Positions 25,930 through 34,644 of a stretch of DNA of 64,000 nt are shown piece after piece (the stretch's first letter is position 1; each line of letters opens with the position of its first letter). The stretch spans positions 36,044 to 100,043 of the forward strand of contig NZ_JANINM010000482.1 in NCBI RefSeq assembly GCF_024509055.1, given 5' to 3'. The notes beneath the pieces are model-generated. The model worked only from the letters and a program-made list of their open reading frames with translations. It did no database searches and had not been told where the DNA came from. Both the position numbers and the translations under genes were made by a program. The stretch is from Mesorhizobium sp. (GTDB lineage Bacteria; Pseudomonadota; Alphaproteobacteria; Rhizobiales; Rhizobiaceae).

Positions 25930-26466
25930 ATGGGCGATTTTTGGGTTTTTGGCTATGGGTCGCTCATCTGGCGTCCGGGATTCGCGCATGTCGAGACGCG
26001 GCGCGCGCGTCTTTACGGCTATCGCCGCTCGCTCTGCGTCTATTCATTCGTCCATCGCGGCACGCGCGAGCGCCCGGGGCTGGTGCTTGGTCTCGACCTG
26101 GGCGGCTCCTGCATTGGCCTGGCCTTTCGCGTGCCCGGCGAATTGCGCGACGAGGTGCTTTCCTATCTGCGCGAGCGCGAGTTGGTGACCAGTGTCTATC
26201 TCGAACGCACGCTCGAAGTCAGGCTCGATAAGAATGGCGCAGGGGAGGGCAGCACCGTCGAGGCGGTCGCCTACATCGTCGACCGAGAGCATGAACAATA
26301 TGCCGGCGCGCTCGACACCGGCCACGCGGCGGCAGTCGTGCGCGGCGCGGTCGGCCAGTCCGGAAAGAACGAGGATTATGTCGAAAGCACGCTTGAGCAC
26401 CTGAAGGCGCTGGGCATTCGCGACCATTGGCTGGAAGAGGTGGCGAGGCAGGTAGCGCCCGCGTGA
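25930..26466 (+). CDS. chaC: Gamma-glutamylcyclotransferase, ChaC type
   Basis: A 178-residue protein starting MGDFWVFGYGSLIWRPGF, the YGSL substrate-binding signature of ChaC enzymes, which split glutathione to 5-oxoproline and Cys-Gly. The catalytic Glu is expected in the central DREHEQYAG region. It starts divergently from DUF2125 with a 107-bp shared upstream region. A longer frame from 25885 lacks conservation. Confidence 0.9.
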   Translation: MGDFWVFGYGSLIWRPGFAHVETRRARLYGYRRSLCVYSFVHRGTRERPGLVLGLDLGGSCIGLAFRVPGELRDEVLSYLRERELVTSVYLERTLEVRLDKNGAGEGSTVEAVAYIVDREHEQYAGALDTGHAAAVVRGAVGQSGKNEDYVESTLEHLKALGIRDHWLEEVARQVAPA

Positions 26467-26587
26467 CGGCCTGGTCCGATCAAAAAGCAAAACCATGCCT
26501 TTGACCTCGGCGGGGCAAGACCTAGCTTAGCGACAGCCCCGACGCTTAGGGCCTCGAGCAACCATCCCAGCCACACGGAGATCAGTC

Positions 26588-27535
26588 TTGCAGAAACGCC
26601 GTCTCGGTCGCACCGACCTTTCCATCGCGCCGCTGGTTCTGGGCGGCAACGTCTTCGGCTGGACCGCCGACGAGAAGACATCGTTCGACCTGCTCGACCG
26701 TTTTGTCGGGGCCGGCTTGAACGCCATCGACACGGCCGACGCTTACTCGCGCTGGGTTCCCGGCAACAAGGGCGGCGAATCCGAGACCATCATCGGCAAC
26801 TGGATGAAAAGCCGCGGCAACCGCGACAAAGTCGTGGTCATCACCAAGGTCGGTTCCGACATGGGGCAGGGCAAGCGGGATCTGTCGGCCCCTTACATCG
26901 AAAAGGCGGTCGATCAATCGCTGAAGCGGCTGCAGACCGATGTCATCGACCTCTATTTGTCGCACTGGCCGGATCCGGCTACGCCCTATGAGGAAACGCT
27001 TGGCGCTTATCAGCGCCTGCTGGAGAAGGGCAAGATCCGCTATCCGGGCTGCTCGAATCTCGATGTCGGGCAATTGCGCGCGGCGCTCGATGTCGCCAGC
27101 CTGCGCAGCCTGCCGCGTTATGAGGTGCTGCAGCCGGAATACAATTTGTACGATCGTTCCTCGCTCGACGGTCCGCTGCTCGACCTTTGCAAGGCGGAGG
27201 ATCTCGGCGTCATCACCTATTTCAGCCTGGCGAAGGGTTTCCTGAGCGGCAAGTACCGCGCCAAGGCCGATCTGGGTCAGAGCGCGCGCGGCGAAGGCGT
27301 GGCCGGCTATCTCAACGAGCGCGGCATGCGCATCCTCTCTGCGCTGGACGCGGTCGCCGAACGCCATTCGGCCAAGCAGGCGGAGGTGGCGTTGGCCTGG
27401 ATCATCGCGCGGCCAGGCGTCACCGCGCCGATCGCCAGCGCCACCACGCCGGCCCAGATGGAGAGCCTGATCCGGGCTGCTTCGCTCAAGCTTTCGGCCG
27501 ACGATATAGGAGCGCTCGACCGCGCCAGCGCCTGA
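26588..27535 (+). CDS. Aldo/keto reductase
   Basis: A 315-residue TIM-barrel oxidoreductase: RRLGRTDLSIAPLVLGGNVFGW, catalytic Tyr in TADAYSRW, Lys in VITKVGSDMG, and His in YLSHWPDP. It reduces aldehydes or ketones with NADPH; the substrate is unknown. The start is TTG at 26588, preceded nine bases upstream by CGGAG; no ATG fits the conserved N-terminus, so this is a real non-ATG start. Confidence 0.88.
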   Translation: MQKRRLGRTDLSIAPLVLGGNVFGWTADEKTSFDLLDRFVGAGLNAIDTADAYSRWVPGNKGGESETIIGNWMKSRGNRDKVVVITKVGSDMGQGKRDLSAPYIEKAVDQSLKRLQTDVIDLYLSHWPDPATPYEETLGAYQRLLEKGKIRYPGCSNLDVGQLRAALDVASLRSLPRYEVLQPEYNLYDRSSLDGPLLDLCKAEDLGVITYFSLAKGFLSGKYRAKADLGQSARGEGVAGYLNERGMRILSALDAVAERHSAKQAEVALAWIIARPGVTAPIASATTPAQMESLIRAASLKLSADDIGALDRASA

Positions 27536-27557
27536 GGCGAGTTCATCTTCGGGTGGG

Positions 27558-27637
27558 GCCGGCTTGCAAAGGCCTGCTTCCTGCGCGTCCGGTGCTTACG
27601 TACTTTATGTACGCTCCGCTCCGGTTCTCGGAAGCAG
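27558..27637. repeat. Palindromic intergenic repeat (GCCGGCNTGCAAA family), copy 1
   Basis: It begins GCCGGCTTGCAAAGGCC and has an outer stem CTGCTTCC (27574-27581)/GGAAGCAG (27630-27637) and an inner stem CGTAC/GTACG (27599-27603, 27609-27613). The left part closely matches the element at 35304-35366. It lies between the aldo/keto reductase and LysE genes. Confidence 0.7.
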
Positions 27638-27721
27638 CTCGCGCACAATCGTCCAATACCGCCATCGCGATCTGCCGTAACTCTAACTCCTGCCGCATCA
27701 GGCGGGAGATGGAAGTACGAG

Positions 27722-28342
27722 ATGGTTGCAGGCGTTTTGACCGAGGCGCAGCCCTGGCAGCAATTGCTGGCGCTCATCGTGGCGGCAACCGTCGTCATGG
27801 GCAGCCCGGGGCCATCGACTGTGAGTGTCACCGCCGTTGGGGCGGCATTCGGGCTGCGTTCCTCGTTGGGTTACGCGTCAGGGCTTGTGGTTGGAACGAT
27901 CGCCGTGCTCCTGGTCGTGGCGGCCGGTATCGTCGGCATGCTCGCTTCGCTGCCGGGGCTGGCCAAGGTTCTGACGATCCTCTCGGCCGCCTATATCCTC
28001 TATCTGGCGTTCAAAATCGCGACCGCGCCGCCGCTGGCCGAAAGCGCAAGGCAGGCGGCGCGTCCGACCTTCACCGGCGGCCTCATGCTCGCGGTCGCGA
28101 ATCCAAAGGCCTATGTGGCGATCGCCGCAGTCTTTGCCGGCGCTTCTTCGCAAGCGGATGCGTTGGGTGGTTCGGCCAAGCTGCTGGTGCTGACAGGGAT
28201 GATCGTTGTCATCCATGCGGCGTGGCTGCTTGCCGGAACGGCCTTCGCCCGGTTCCTGCGTCATCCGCGGGCGTCACGGATCATCAACCTTGTGTTTGCC
28301 GCAACGCTGGTGCTGACGACTGCCTGGGCGGCGCTGCCGTAG
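27722..28342 (+). CDS. LysE family translocator (RhtB type)
   Basis: A 206-residue membrane protein with about six hydrophobic segments, and the signature VMGSPGPSTVSVTAVGAAFGLRSSLGYASGLVVG at the first two helices. Family members export amino acids such as lysine, homoserine or threonine; the substrate here is not known. It is monocistronic and convergent with plsC. Confidence 0.88.
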   Translation: MVAGVLTEAQPWQQLLALIVAATVVMGSPGPSTVSVTAVGAAFGLRSSLGYASGLVVGTIAVLLVVAAGIVGMLASLPGLAKVLTILSAAYILYLAFKIATAPPLAESARQAARPTFTGGLMLAVANPKAYVAIAAVFAGASSQADALGGSAKLLVLTGMIVVIHAAWLLAGTAFARFLRHPRASRIINLVFAATLVLTTAWAALP

Positions 28343-28369
28343 CCTTCTTTCGGGAATTGCGTAAAGCGG

Positions 28370-29164
28370 TCAGCTCTTGGCTGTAACGCCGAGTTCCGCC
28401 AGGCGCTTCACCGCCGTCGGCGGCATGGGCGGCGGGTTCGGTCCCTGCGCGGCTTCGACAAGCATCTGGTCGCAGGCGGCTTCGGTCTCGCCGATCAGGC
28501 GCCGCATGAACTCCTCCTTGCCGAGGCCGGGCGGAATCGGCGGCAGGAAGCGAGCCTTGATGGTGCCGGGATAGCGCATGAACTTGCGGCGCGGCCAGTA
28601 GAGGCCGGCGACATGAGCGACCGGCACCACGGGGACGCCCAATTGCGCATAGATCTCCACGATGCCGTATTTGTAGGAAGGCTCGGCCCCCGGCGGGCGG
28701 CGCGTGCCTTCGGGATAGATGATCAGCTGCCGCGGATTGCGATCCATCTCCTGCCGGGTCGCCGTGACGACCGCCTTGAGCGCCTTTGAACGGCTGCCGC
28801 GATCGACCGGGATCATGCGCATCTTCATGATGTACCAGCCGAAGAAGGGGATCCATGTCAGTTCGCGCTTCAGGATGTACAGCGCGTCGTCGAGATAGGG
28901 AAAGAAGGCGATCGCGTCCCAGAAGGACTGGTGCTTCGGCGCCAGGATGAAGGAGCCTTCTGGTAGGTTCTCCAGTCCGGTGATCTCGTTCTTCGTGCCG
29001 GTAATCTTGTCGTAGAGCCACATCGAGGTGCGCGACCAGAATTTCGGCACGAACCAGGCGCGGTGGCGCGGCGACAGGAAATAATACGGCGTCCAGAAGA
29101 TCATCTGGACGATCAGGCTGAGATAGAAGGCGAGATTGAACGCCAGCGAACGGACATAGAGCAT
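28370..29164 (-). CDS. plsC: 1-acyl-sn-glycerol-3-phosphate acyltransferase
   Basis: A 264-residue membrane-associated acyltransferase with the catalytic HX4D motif HQSFWD at 78-83 and the phosphate-binding YPEGTRRPPG. It acylates lysophosphatidate to phosphatidate in phospholipid synthesis. In related rhizobia it usually follows ftsE-ftsX-ydcF; here a four-gene block separates it from ydcF. Confidence 0.9.
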   Translation of the reverse strand: MLYVRSLAFNLAFYLSLIVQMIFWTPYYFLSPRHRAWFVPKFWSRTSMWLYDKITGTKNEITGLENLPEGSFILAPKHQSFWDAIAFFPYLDDALYILKRELTWIPFFGWYIMKMRMIPVDRGSRSKALKAVVTATRQEMDRNPRQLIIYPEGTRRPPGAEPSYKYGIVEIYAQLGVPVVPVAHVAGLYWPRRKFMRYPGTIKARFLPPIPPGLGKEEFMRRLIGETEAACDQMLVEAAQGPNPPPMPPTAVKRLAELGVTAKS

Positions 29165-29249
29165 GCGGGAAGGAGCCCGGTGTGGAAGTGTGCGTTGGTT
29201 ACACCAAGCGGGGCCAAAATGGAAACGGCCCTGCTGTCGAATCCGGCCG

Positions 29250-30152
29250 CTACAGCGACCGTGCCAACCGCTCCTTCAGGCGGGGCGCTGCGAAATCGAG
29301 GAAGGCCCGCAGCTTCACCGGCAAGCGGCCCTGGCCGGTATGCACGAGGCTCACCGGCCAGGGCGGCGGCTCGAACGCGTCCAGGACCACGCTGAGCTTG
29401 CCGTCGCGCACCGCAGCGTCGGCTTGATAGGACAGCACCTTCGTCAAGCCGAGACCGGCCACCGCCGCGTCGATGGCCGCCTCGGCGGTGTTGACCTGCA
29501 GCCGTGACCGTACGGGGACCACGGTCTCGCTCTTGCCGATGACGAAACTCCATGCCGCCGGGGCGGCGAGCCCCTCGAAGGTGATGCAGTCGCGGCCGGC
29601 AATCTCTTCCGGCCGGGCCGGCGTCCCGTGCCTGGCAAAATAGCCGGGGCTCGCGCAGGTGATGCGGCGGATGGAGCCTACCCGGGTCGCGACCATGGCC
29701 GAGTCCGGCAGCTCGCCGATGCGTACAGCAAGATCGATATGCTCATCGACCAACTGGGTGATCCGGTCCGACAGCGTCAAGCGGATGTCGACATCCGGAT
29801 AGGCGGCGAGGAAGCCGGTGACAATCGGGAGCACATGCAGCCGGCCGAAGACGACCGGCGCCGTGACGGCAAGCTCCCCGGTCGGACTTATGTATTCGCC
29901 CGCGGCGGCGCGCTCGGCTTCGCTGACCTCGCTCAGTATGCGTCGGCAGGCGACGAGATAGGCTTCGCCCGCGTCGGTCAGGGTAAGGCGGCGCGTCGAA
30001 CGGTTGAGCAGGCGGGTCCTGAGATGCTTCTCCAGATCCGATAACCTGCGGCTGACGGTCGCCAGCGGCATGCCCAGACGTCGCGACGCGGCGGAAAGGC
30101 TGCCGGCCTCCACCGTGCCGGCGAACAGGGACATGGCGTCGAGGCGATCCAT
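29250..30152 (-). CDS. LysR-family transcriptional regulator
   Basis: A 300-residue protein: N-terminal winged helix (FAGTVEAGSLSAASRRLGMPLATVSRRLSDLEKHL) and a periplasmic-binding-like effector domain from about residue 90. It belongs to the CrgA/AaeR-like group by its effector domain start (PTGELAVTAPVVFGRLHVLPIV). It is divergent from the three-gene operon at 30256 and probably controls it. Two direct repeats lie between them. Confidence 0.9.
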   Translation of the reverse strand: MDRLDAMSLFAGTVEAGSLSAASRRLGMPLATVSRRLSDLEKHLRTRLLNRSTRRLTLTDAGEAYLVACRRILSEVSEAERAAAGEYISPTGELAVTAPVVFGRLHVLPIVTGFLAAYPDVDIRLTLSDRITQLVDEHIDLAVRIGELPDSAMVATRVGSIRRITCASPGYFARHGTPARPEEIAGRDCITFEGLAAPAAWSFVIGKSETVVPVRSRLQVNTAEAAIDAAVAGLGLTKVLSYQADAAVRDGKLSVVLDAFEPPPWPVSLVHTGQGRLPVKLRAFLDFAAPRLKERLARSL

Positions 30153-30164
30153 TACTCTTCCGGA

Positions 30165-30222
30165 AAATGGAAGGATGAATTGCGAATATGCCGTCTACCG
30201 ATTCGAAATGGAAGGGTGCATT
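30165..30222. promoter_or_regulatory. Pair of 17-bp direct repeats, candidate LysR operator
   Basis: AAATGGAAGGRTGMATT occurs at 30165-30181 and 30206-30222 (15 of 17 bases identical), 41 bp apart, about four helical turns. They occupy the 103-bp space between the lysR start and the divergent operon, so are good candidate binding sites for that regulator. Confidence 0.55.
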
Positions 30223-30255
30223 TGTCTCCTGGTCGTCTAACCAAAGGAGTTCGTA

Positions 30256-30807
30256 ATGCCCCGCATCCACACGCCCGAGACCATTGCCGCCGCGCCGGAA
30301 GCTTCGCAGCCGTTGCTCAAGGGTGTCGAGAAGCAGCTTGGCGTCGTGCCCAATCTGTTTCGGCTGGTTTCCAACAGCCCTGCGGCCCTGGAAGGGTATC
30401 TTGCCATGTCGGCGGCGCTGGCGAAGGGCCGCCTGCCTGCCGCGACAAGAGAGCGTATCGCCTTGGCCGTGGCCGAGATCAATGGCTGCAGCTACTGCCT
30501 CTCCGCTCACACCTATCTTGGCAAGGCCCTGGCTCGTCTGGACGACGCCGAGATTGCCGCCGCCCGGGATGGAAGTTCCAATGACGGCAAGGCCGCGGTG
30601 GCTGTCCGCTTCGCGGCGAAGGTTGCCCGCGAGCGTGGCCGTGTCGGCGAAGCGGACCTCGAGGCGTTGAGGCGCGCCGGTTATGACGATGCACAGATCA
30701 TCGAGATCGTGCAGCATGTCGCCCTCAATGTCTGGACCAATTATATCAACGAGATTGCGGGAACGGAGGTAGACTTCCCGGTAGTCCAGGCGCGTCAGGC
30801 CGCGTGA
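30256..30807 (+). CDS. Carboxymuconolactone decarboxylase-family (AhpD-like) protein
   Basis: A 183-residue all-helical protein with the redox motif C78-S-Y-C81 followed by H85 in [17 protein letters not shown], as in AhpD-type peroxidases. It may reduce peroxides or carry disulfides. A ribosome site (AAAGGAG) precedes the ATG. It is first in an operon with the DUF1348 and PNPOx-type genes, divergent from lysR. Confidence 0.88.
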   Translation: MPRIHTPETIAAAPEASQPLLKGVEKQLGVVPNLFRLVSNSPAALEGYLAMSAALAKGRLPAATRERIALAVAEINGCSYCLSAHTYLGKALARLDDAEIAAARDGSSNDGKAAVAVRFAAKVARERGRVGEADLEALRRAGYDDAQIIEIVQHVALNVWTNYINEIAGTEVDFPVVQARQAA

Positions 30808-30827
30808 TTCAACGGAGCAGGATGCCG

Positions 30828-31298
30828 ATGTCCGAAGATCGTCCGCCACTTCCACCATTTACCGCCGAGACCGCGGCCCAGAAGGCACGCTTAGCCGAGG
30901 ATGCGTGGAATTCGCGCGATCCGGCGCGCGTCGCCCTCGCCTATACGGCGGATAGCCGGTGGCGAAACCGCGCTGAATTTCTGCAGGGCCGGGAGGCGAT
31001 CCAGGCCTTTCTCACGCGCAAATGGGCGCGTGAAATCGACTATCGGCTCATCAAGGAGTTTTGGTCTTTCCACGGCAATCGGATAGCCGTCCGTTTTGCC
31101 TATGAATGGCACGACGACAGCGGTTCCTGGTTTCGCAGCTATGGCAATGAGAACTGGGAGTTCGACGCTCACGGGCTGATGCGCATTCGTATCGCCAGCA
31201 TCAATGACCTGCCGATCCGAGAAGCGGACCGCAAATATTTCTGGCCACTCGGTCGCAGGCCGGATGACCATCCCTCGCTTTCGGAGCTCGGCCTCTAG
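30828..31298 (+). CDS. NTF2-like DUF1348 protein
   Basis: A 156-residue protein. [64 protein letters not shown] and [10 protein letters not shown] are the DUF1348/nuclear transport factor 2-like family core. The function is unknown. ATG codons at 30822 and 30828 are both possible; 30828 has better spacing to GGAG. It is the middle gene of the lysR-linked operon. Confidence 0.85.
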   Translation: MSEDRPPLPPFTAETAAQKARLAEDAWNSRDPARVALAYTADSRWRNRAEFLQGREAIQAFLTRKWAREIDYRLIKEFWSFHGNRIAVRFAYEWHDDSGSWFRSYGNENWEFDAHGLMRIRIASINDLPIREADRKYFWPLGRRPDDHPSLSELGL

Positions 31299-31309
31299 AG
31301 GACGCTGCC

Positions 31310-31945
31310 ATGAATGTCCGTGCCTTCACCAGCGATGTCGCCTTCACGCCGACCGTCAAGGCGATCCAGGCGCGCAAGGGGTCGCGAGAGGCCTACTCAC
31401 GCGTGGAGCAGCGCGGCGGCTGGCGGGAGACGATCACGCCGGACGTCGCGGCCTTCATCGAGGCGCAGACCAGCGTGTTCCTGGCAACGGCCAATGGCGA
31501 GGGGCAGCCCTATATCCAGCATCGCGGCGGCCCGGCCGGCTTCCTCAAGGTGCTCGACGAGCACACGATCGGTTTCGCCGATTTCTCGGGCAACCGGCAG
31601 TTCATCACCCAGGGCAATCTCGAGGACAATGACCAGGCTTTCCTGTTCCTGATCGACTACGTGCTGCGGCAGCGCATCAAGATCTGGGGCAGGGCGCGCG
31701 TCGTCGAGGACGATCCGTCGCTGACGGCGCAGCTGATGCCGGCGAACTACAAGGCGCGGTCGGAGCAGGCGATCCTGTTCACCGTCTCGGCCTGGGACGC
31801 CAATTGTCCGCAGCACATCCCGCAGCGTTTCGAGGCGGCGGACGTGGCCGCGGCGCTTGCCGAGCGCGACCGCCGCATCGAACGTCTGGAACAGGAGATC
31901 GTCCGCCTGCGCGGCGATGCCGGCAAGGCGCCGAGGGAAGGCTAG
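31310..31945 (+). CDS. Pyridoxamine 5'-phosphate oxidase-related flavoprotein
   Basis: A 211-residue split-barrel protein. FIEAQTSVFLATANGEGQPYIQHRGGPAGFLKVLDEHTIGFADFSGNRQFITQGNLEDN is the FMN-binding core of the PNPOx-like family; a short helical tail (AALAERDRRIERLEQEIVRLRG) may form a coiled coil. Family members reduce or bind flavins, heme breakdown products or F420; the role here is unknown. It is last in the lysR-linked operon and overlaps the convergent ydcF stop by four bases. Confidence 0.85.
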   Translation: MNVRAFTSDVAFTPTVKAIQARKGSREAYSRVEQRGGWRETITPDVAAFIEAQTSVFLATANGEGQPYIQHRGGPAGFLKVLDEHTIGFADFSGNRQFITQGNLEDNDQAFLFLIDYVLRQRIKIWGRARVVEDDPSLTAQLMPANYKARSEQAILFTVSAWDANCPQHIPQRFEAADVAAALAERDRRIERLEQEIVRLRGDAGKAPREG

Positions 31946-32667
31946 TTCTTCGCCGGGGAGGCCTCGGCCAGCGTCATGCGTTCGCTGGTCGGCCGAATCG
32001 GCAGGATGCCGCGCGCCAGCGCCAGCAGGTATTTGCTGTATTCGGTGAGCAGCACGCGCAGCGCCTCCGGCTTGGTCAGCCAGCTGCCATTGCCGAGGTT
32101 GGTGTTGACGACCGGATAGGGCTCGAGCCTTGCGCCATGCAGCAGCCGGCCCATCTCGAGCAGGCTGCGCGGCATGTGATAATTGTTGGTGACGAGGATG
32201 ATGCTGCCATAGGCGTGGCGTTCCACCCATTTGGCGCTTTCCTCGGCATTGCCGATCGTGTCGAGCGCGGCACGGTCGATATCGACGCAGCAGGAGAACA
32301 GCTGTTTGTCGCCGCCCATCGCCACCTGCAGCTGGTGGCGGCTGGCCGACGGATGGACGCCGCTGATCAACAGCCGTTCGCCCTTGCCGGAGGCCAGAAG
32401 GTCCATCGCCGCATCGAGCCGCGACTGGCCGCCTGTGAGCACGATGATGGCATCGGCCTTCGCCGGATCGACGGGTGTCGTCATGTGGCTGACCTTGTCG
32501 GCAAACCACCCGAAGCCGCCGGCAAAAAGCGCCAGCAGGGCCAGCAAGGCGAAACAGCAGACACGAAGCGCGAACCTGAGACGACCGGACCTGACGGGCG
32601 CAGCGGCGCATGCAAGCGCCACTGGCATCCGTCCAGCCGTCCCGGTCGAGTCCCGCGCGTCCATCAT
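31942..32667 (-). CDS. YdcF family (DUF218) membrane protein
   Basis: A 241-residue protein with a membrane segment near the N-terminus (about 28-53) and the DUF218 domain: ADAIIVLTGGQSRLDAAMDLL, RLLISGVHPSAS, ILVTNNYHMPRSLLEMGRLL. ElyC/SanA-like proteins of this family affect envelope integrity. It lies 154 bp downstream of ftsX on the same strand, matching the conserved rhizobial order. Two adjacent ATGs (32667, 32664) make the exact start uncertain. Confidence 0.82.
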   Translation of the reverse strand: MMDARDSTGTAGRMPVALACAAAPVRSGRLRFALRVCCFALLALLALFAGGFGWFADKVSHMTTPVDPAKADAIIVLTGGQSRLDAAMDLLASGKGERLLISGVHPSASRHQLQVAMGGDKQLFSCCVDIDRAALDTIGNAEESAKWVERHAYGSIILVTNNYHMPRSLLEMGRLLHGARLEPYPVVNTNLGNGSWLTKPEALRVLLTEYSKYLLALARGILPIRPTSERMTLAEASPAKN

Positions 32668-32821
32668 CCTATGGTTAATCCTGAAACGCGGCCTTTGATA
32701 GATGAAAAGGCGCACATTGCGTTACGGCAGGTGCGCAGCCTGTGATCGCTGCCTTGCATGAGCATTACGCTTTTCAAGACCCGGCTTCCTTTTTGTCGAG
32801 CGGTATCCAGCCATTGCATGT

Positions 32822-33811
32822 TCAGCCTGAATCCGGCTGGCGGACATCGATATCGCTCAGATAGGCGACGACGGTGGCATGCGAGGTTGCCGCCGTCAGC
32901 GCGCCGATCACCACCACCATCAGGCCGACGCCGAGGTAGCCGGCCGAGCCGATGGCGAAATTGCCAAACAGCGCCGTCGCCTGGTCGGCTTGAGGCGTCG
33001 CCATGTTGCGCGACGACCACCAGGAGAAGACGATGAACACGGCAATTGCGGCGGCACCGCCCGCGGCGGCGCCCTTCATGCCGGTGACCAGGAAATGCCA
33101 GCGGAACTCGCGCGCGATGAAACGCGCCTCGGCGCCGACGAAATGCAGGACTTCGATGATGTGGCCATTGCCGGCCATGGCGCCGCGCGTGGCGAACACC
33201 ACCGTCAGCACGGTCGCCGACAGGATCAGCGCCAGAACGGCGAAGCCGATCGTGACCGTCGTGTGCCCCATGACCACGAGGCGGTCGACCCAGGTACGGT
33301 GATCGTCGAGCGCGGCGCTCGGCAGCTTCGGCGTGATCGCGGCGCGCATGGCCGCGAAATCCGGCGGATTGGCCTCGTCTATGGTCACGATGACGAGCCT
33401 GGGCACCGGCAGTTCATCGATGTTGAGGCCGGTGCCCAGCCACGGCTCCAGCAGGCGCGCCGTCGCATCGCGGTCGATGATCTTCGTTGCCTTCACGCCG
33501 GGGAACTCGCTGGCGATCTGCGAGGCCTGGGCAAGAGCCGCGTCCATGTCGAGGCCCTCCGCCGGCTTGATCTGGATCGTCGCCTCGCGCGAGATCTGGT
33601 TCTCCCACACCGAAGCGGTGTCGCGCACCAGCGTCACGGCGCCGAAGGTCAGGCAGGACAGGAAGGTCATGATGGCAATGACCAGCACCATCGCCCGGCC
33701 GGCGATGTTCTGCGCCGGGACGATCGGCGCCATGCGGCGTTGGACGCGCCGGACGGGCGCCGTGGTCTCGTCGGCTTCGTCGTGCATTTGATCGGCCGGA
33801 ATGTCAGTCAT
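32822..33811 (-). CDS. ftsX: Cell division protein FtsX
   Basis: A 329-residue inner-membrane protein with a cytoplasmic N-terminus (about 1-38), a first membrane helix, a periplasmic loop (about 65-185) and three C-terminal helices, the FtsX layout. With FtsE it activates cell wall hydrolases at the septum. The start overlaps the ftsE end by eight bases, so translation is coupled. Confidence 0.92.
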   Translation of the reverse strand: MTDIPADQMHDEADETTAPVRRVQRRMAPIVPAQNIAGRAMVLVIAIMTFLSCLTFGAVTLVRDTASVWENQISREATIQIKPAEGLDMDAALAQASQIASEFPGVKATKIIDRDATARLLEPWLGTGLNIDELPVPRLVIVTIDEANPPDFAAMRAAITPKLPSAALDDHRTWVDRLVVMGHTTVTIGFAVLALILSATVLTVVFATRGAMAGNGHIIEVLHFVGAEARFIAREFRWHFLVTGMKGAAAGGAAAIAVFIVFSWWSSRNMATPQADQATALFGNFAIGSAGYLGVGLMVVVIGALTAATSHATVVAYLSDIDVRQPDSG

Positions 33812-34463
33812 AAACGTCCAGCCTTCCGCCGGCCAGAATCATGCGTCGCGCATCCACCTGCTCCATCAGGCCGAGGTCGTGGGTGGCGATCACCACCGCG
33901 GTGCCCAGCCGGTTCAGCTCGATGAAGAGCCTGAGCAGCCGCCGCGCGAGCGGCGGGTCGACATTGCCGGTCGGCTCGTCGGCAAGCAGGATCTCCGGCT
34001 GCTCGATCAAGGCGCGGGCGATCGCCGCGCGCTGCTTCTCGCCGCCGGACAGCACCGGCGGCAGCACATGCATGCGATCGCCAAGGCCGACCCATTTCAG
34101 CAACTCGGTGACGTCGGTGCGGTAGCTTGCTTCCTCGCGCCCGCGCACGCGCAGGGGCAGCGCGACGTTCTCGTAGGTGGTCATGTGGTCGAGCAGGCGG
34201 AAATCCTGGAAGACCACGCCGATGCGGCGTCTCAGCAGCGGCAGCTCGCCGCGCGAGATGCGCGAGCGATCCTTGCCGAAGATGGTGATGAGGCCGCGCG
34301 TCGGCTTCAACGACATGAACAGCAGGCGCAGCAAGGTCGTCTTGCCGGCGCCCGAGGGGCCGCTCAGGAACTGAAAGGAGCGCTCCGGAATGTCCAGCGA
34401 GATGTCGCGGAGGATTTCCGGACCCATGCCATAGCGGAGGCCGACATTTTCGAAGCGGATCAC
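33804..34463 (-). CDS. ftsE: Cell division ATP-binding protein FtsE
   Basis: A 219-residue ABC ATPase. Walker A is GPSGAGKTTLLR, the signature LSGGEKQRAAIARAL, and Walker B EILLADEPTGNVD. The N-terminus MIRFENVGLRYGMGPEILRDISLDIPERSFQFLSGPSG is typical of FtsE. It energises FtsX. Divergent from the DUF3426-like gene. Confidence 0.95.
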   Translation of the reverse strand: MIRFENVGLRYGMGPEILRDISLDIPERSFQFLSGPSGAGKTTLLRLLFMSLKPTRGLITIFGKDRSRISRGELPLLRRRIGVVFQDFRLLDHMTTYENVALPLRVRGREEASYRTDVTELLKWVGLGDRMHVLPPVLSGGEKQRAAIARALIEQPEILLADEPTGNVDPPLARRLLRLFIELNRLGTAVVIATHDLGLMEQVDARRMILAGGRLDVYD

Positions 34464-34644
34464 GTTTGGCGACCTGAAGTTTCCGGCGGCGTCCCGCCTG
34501 CCTGTTCTCTGTCACGACCATCGGCCGGCATGGTTAACCGTCGGTTAATTTCGGTTCGTTTTCGACGTTTCACAGCGGTTCCGGTGGGGAAGCGTTAACC
34601 AATTGCGTTTACGCAAAAGAAACGAAGACTGCACTGGTGCCGTA

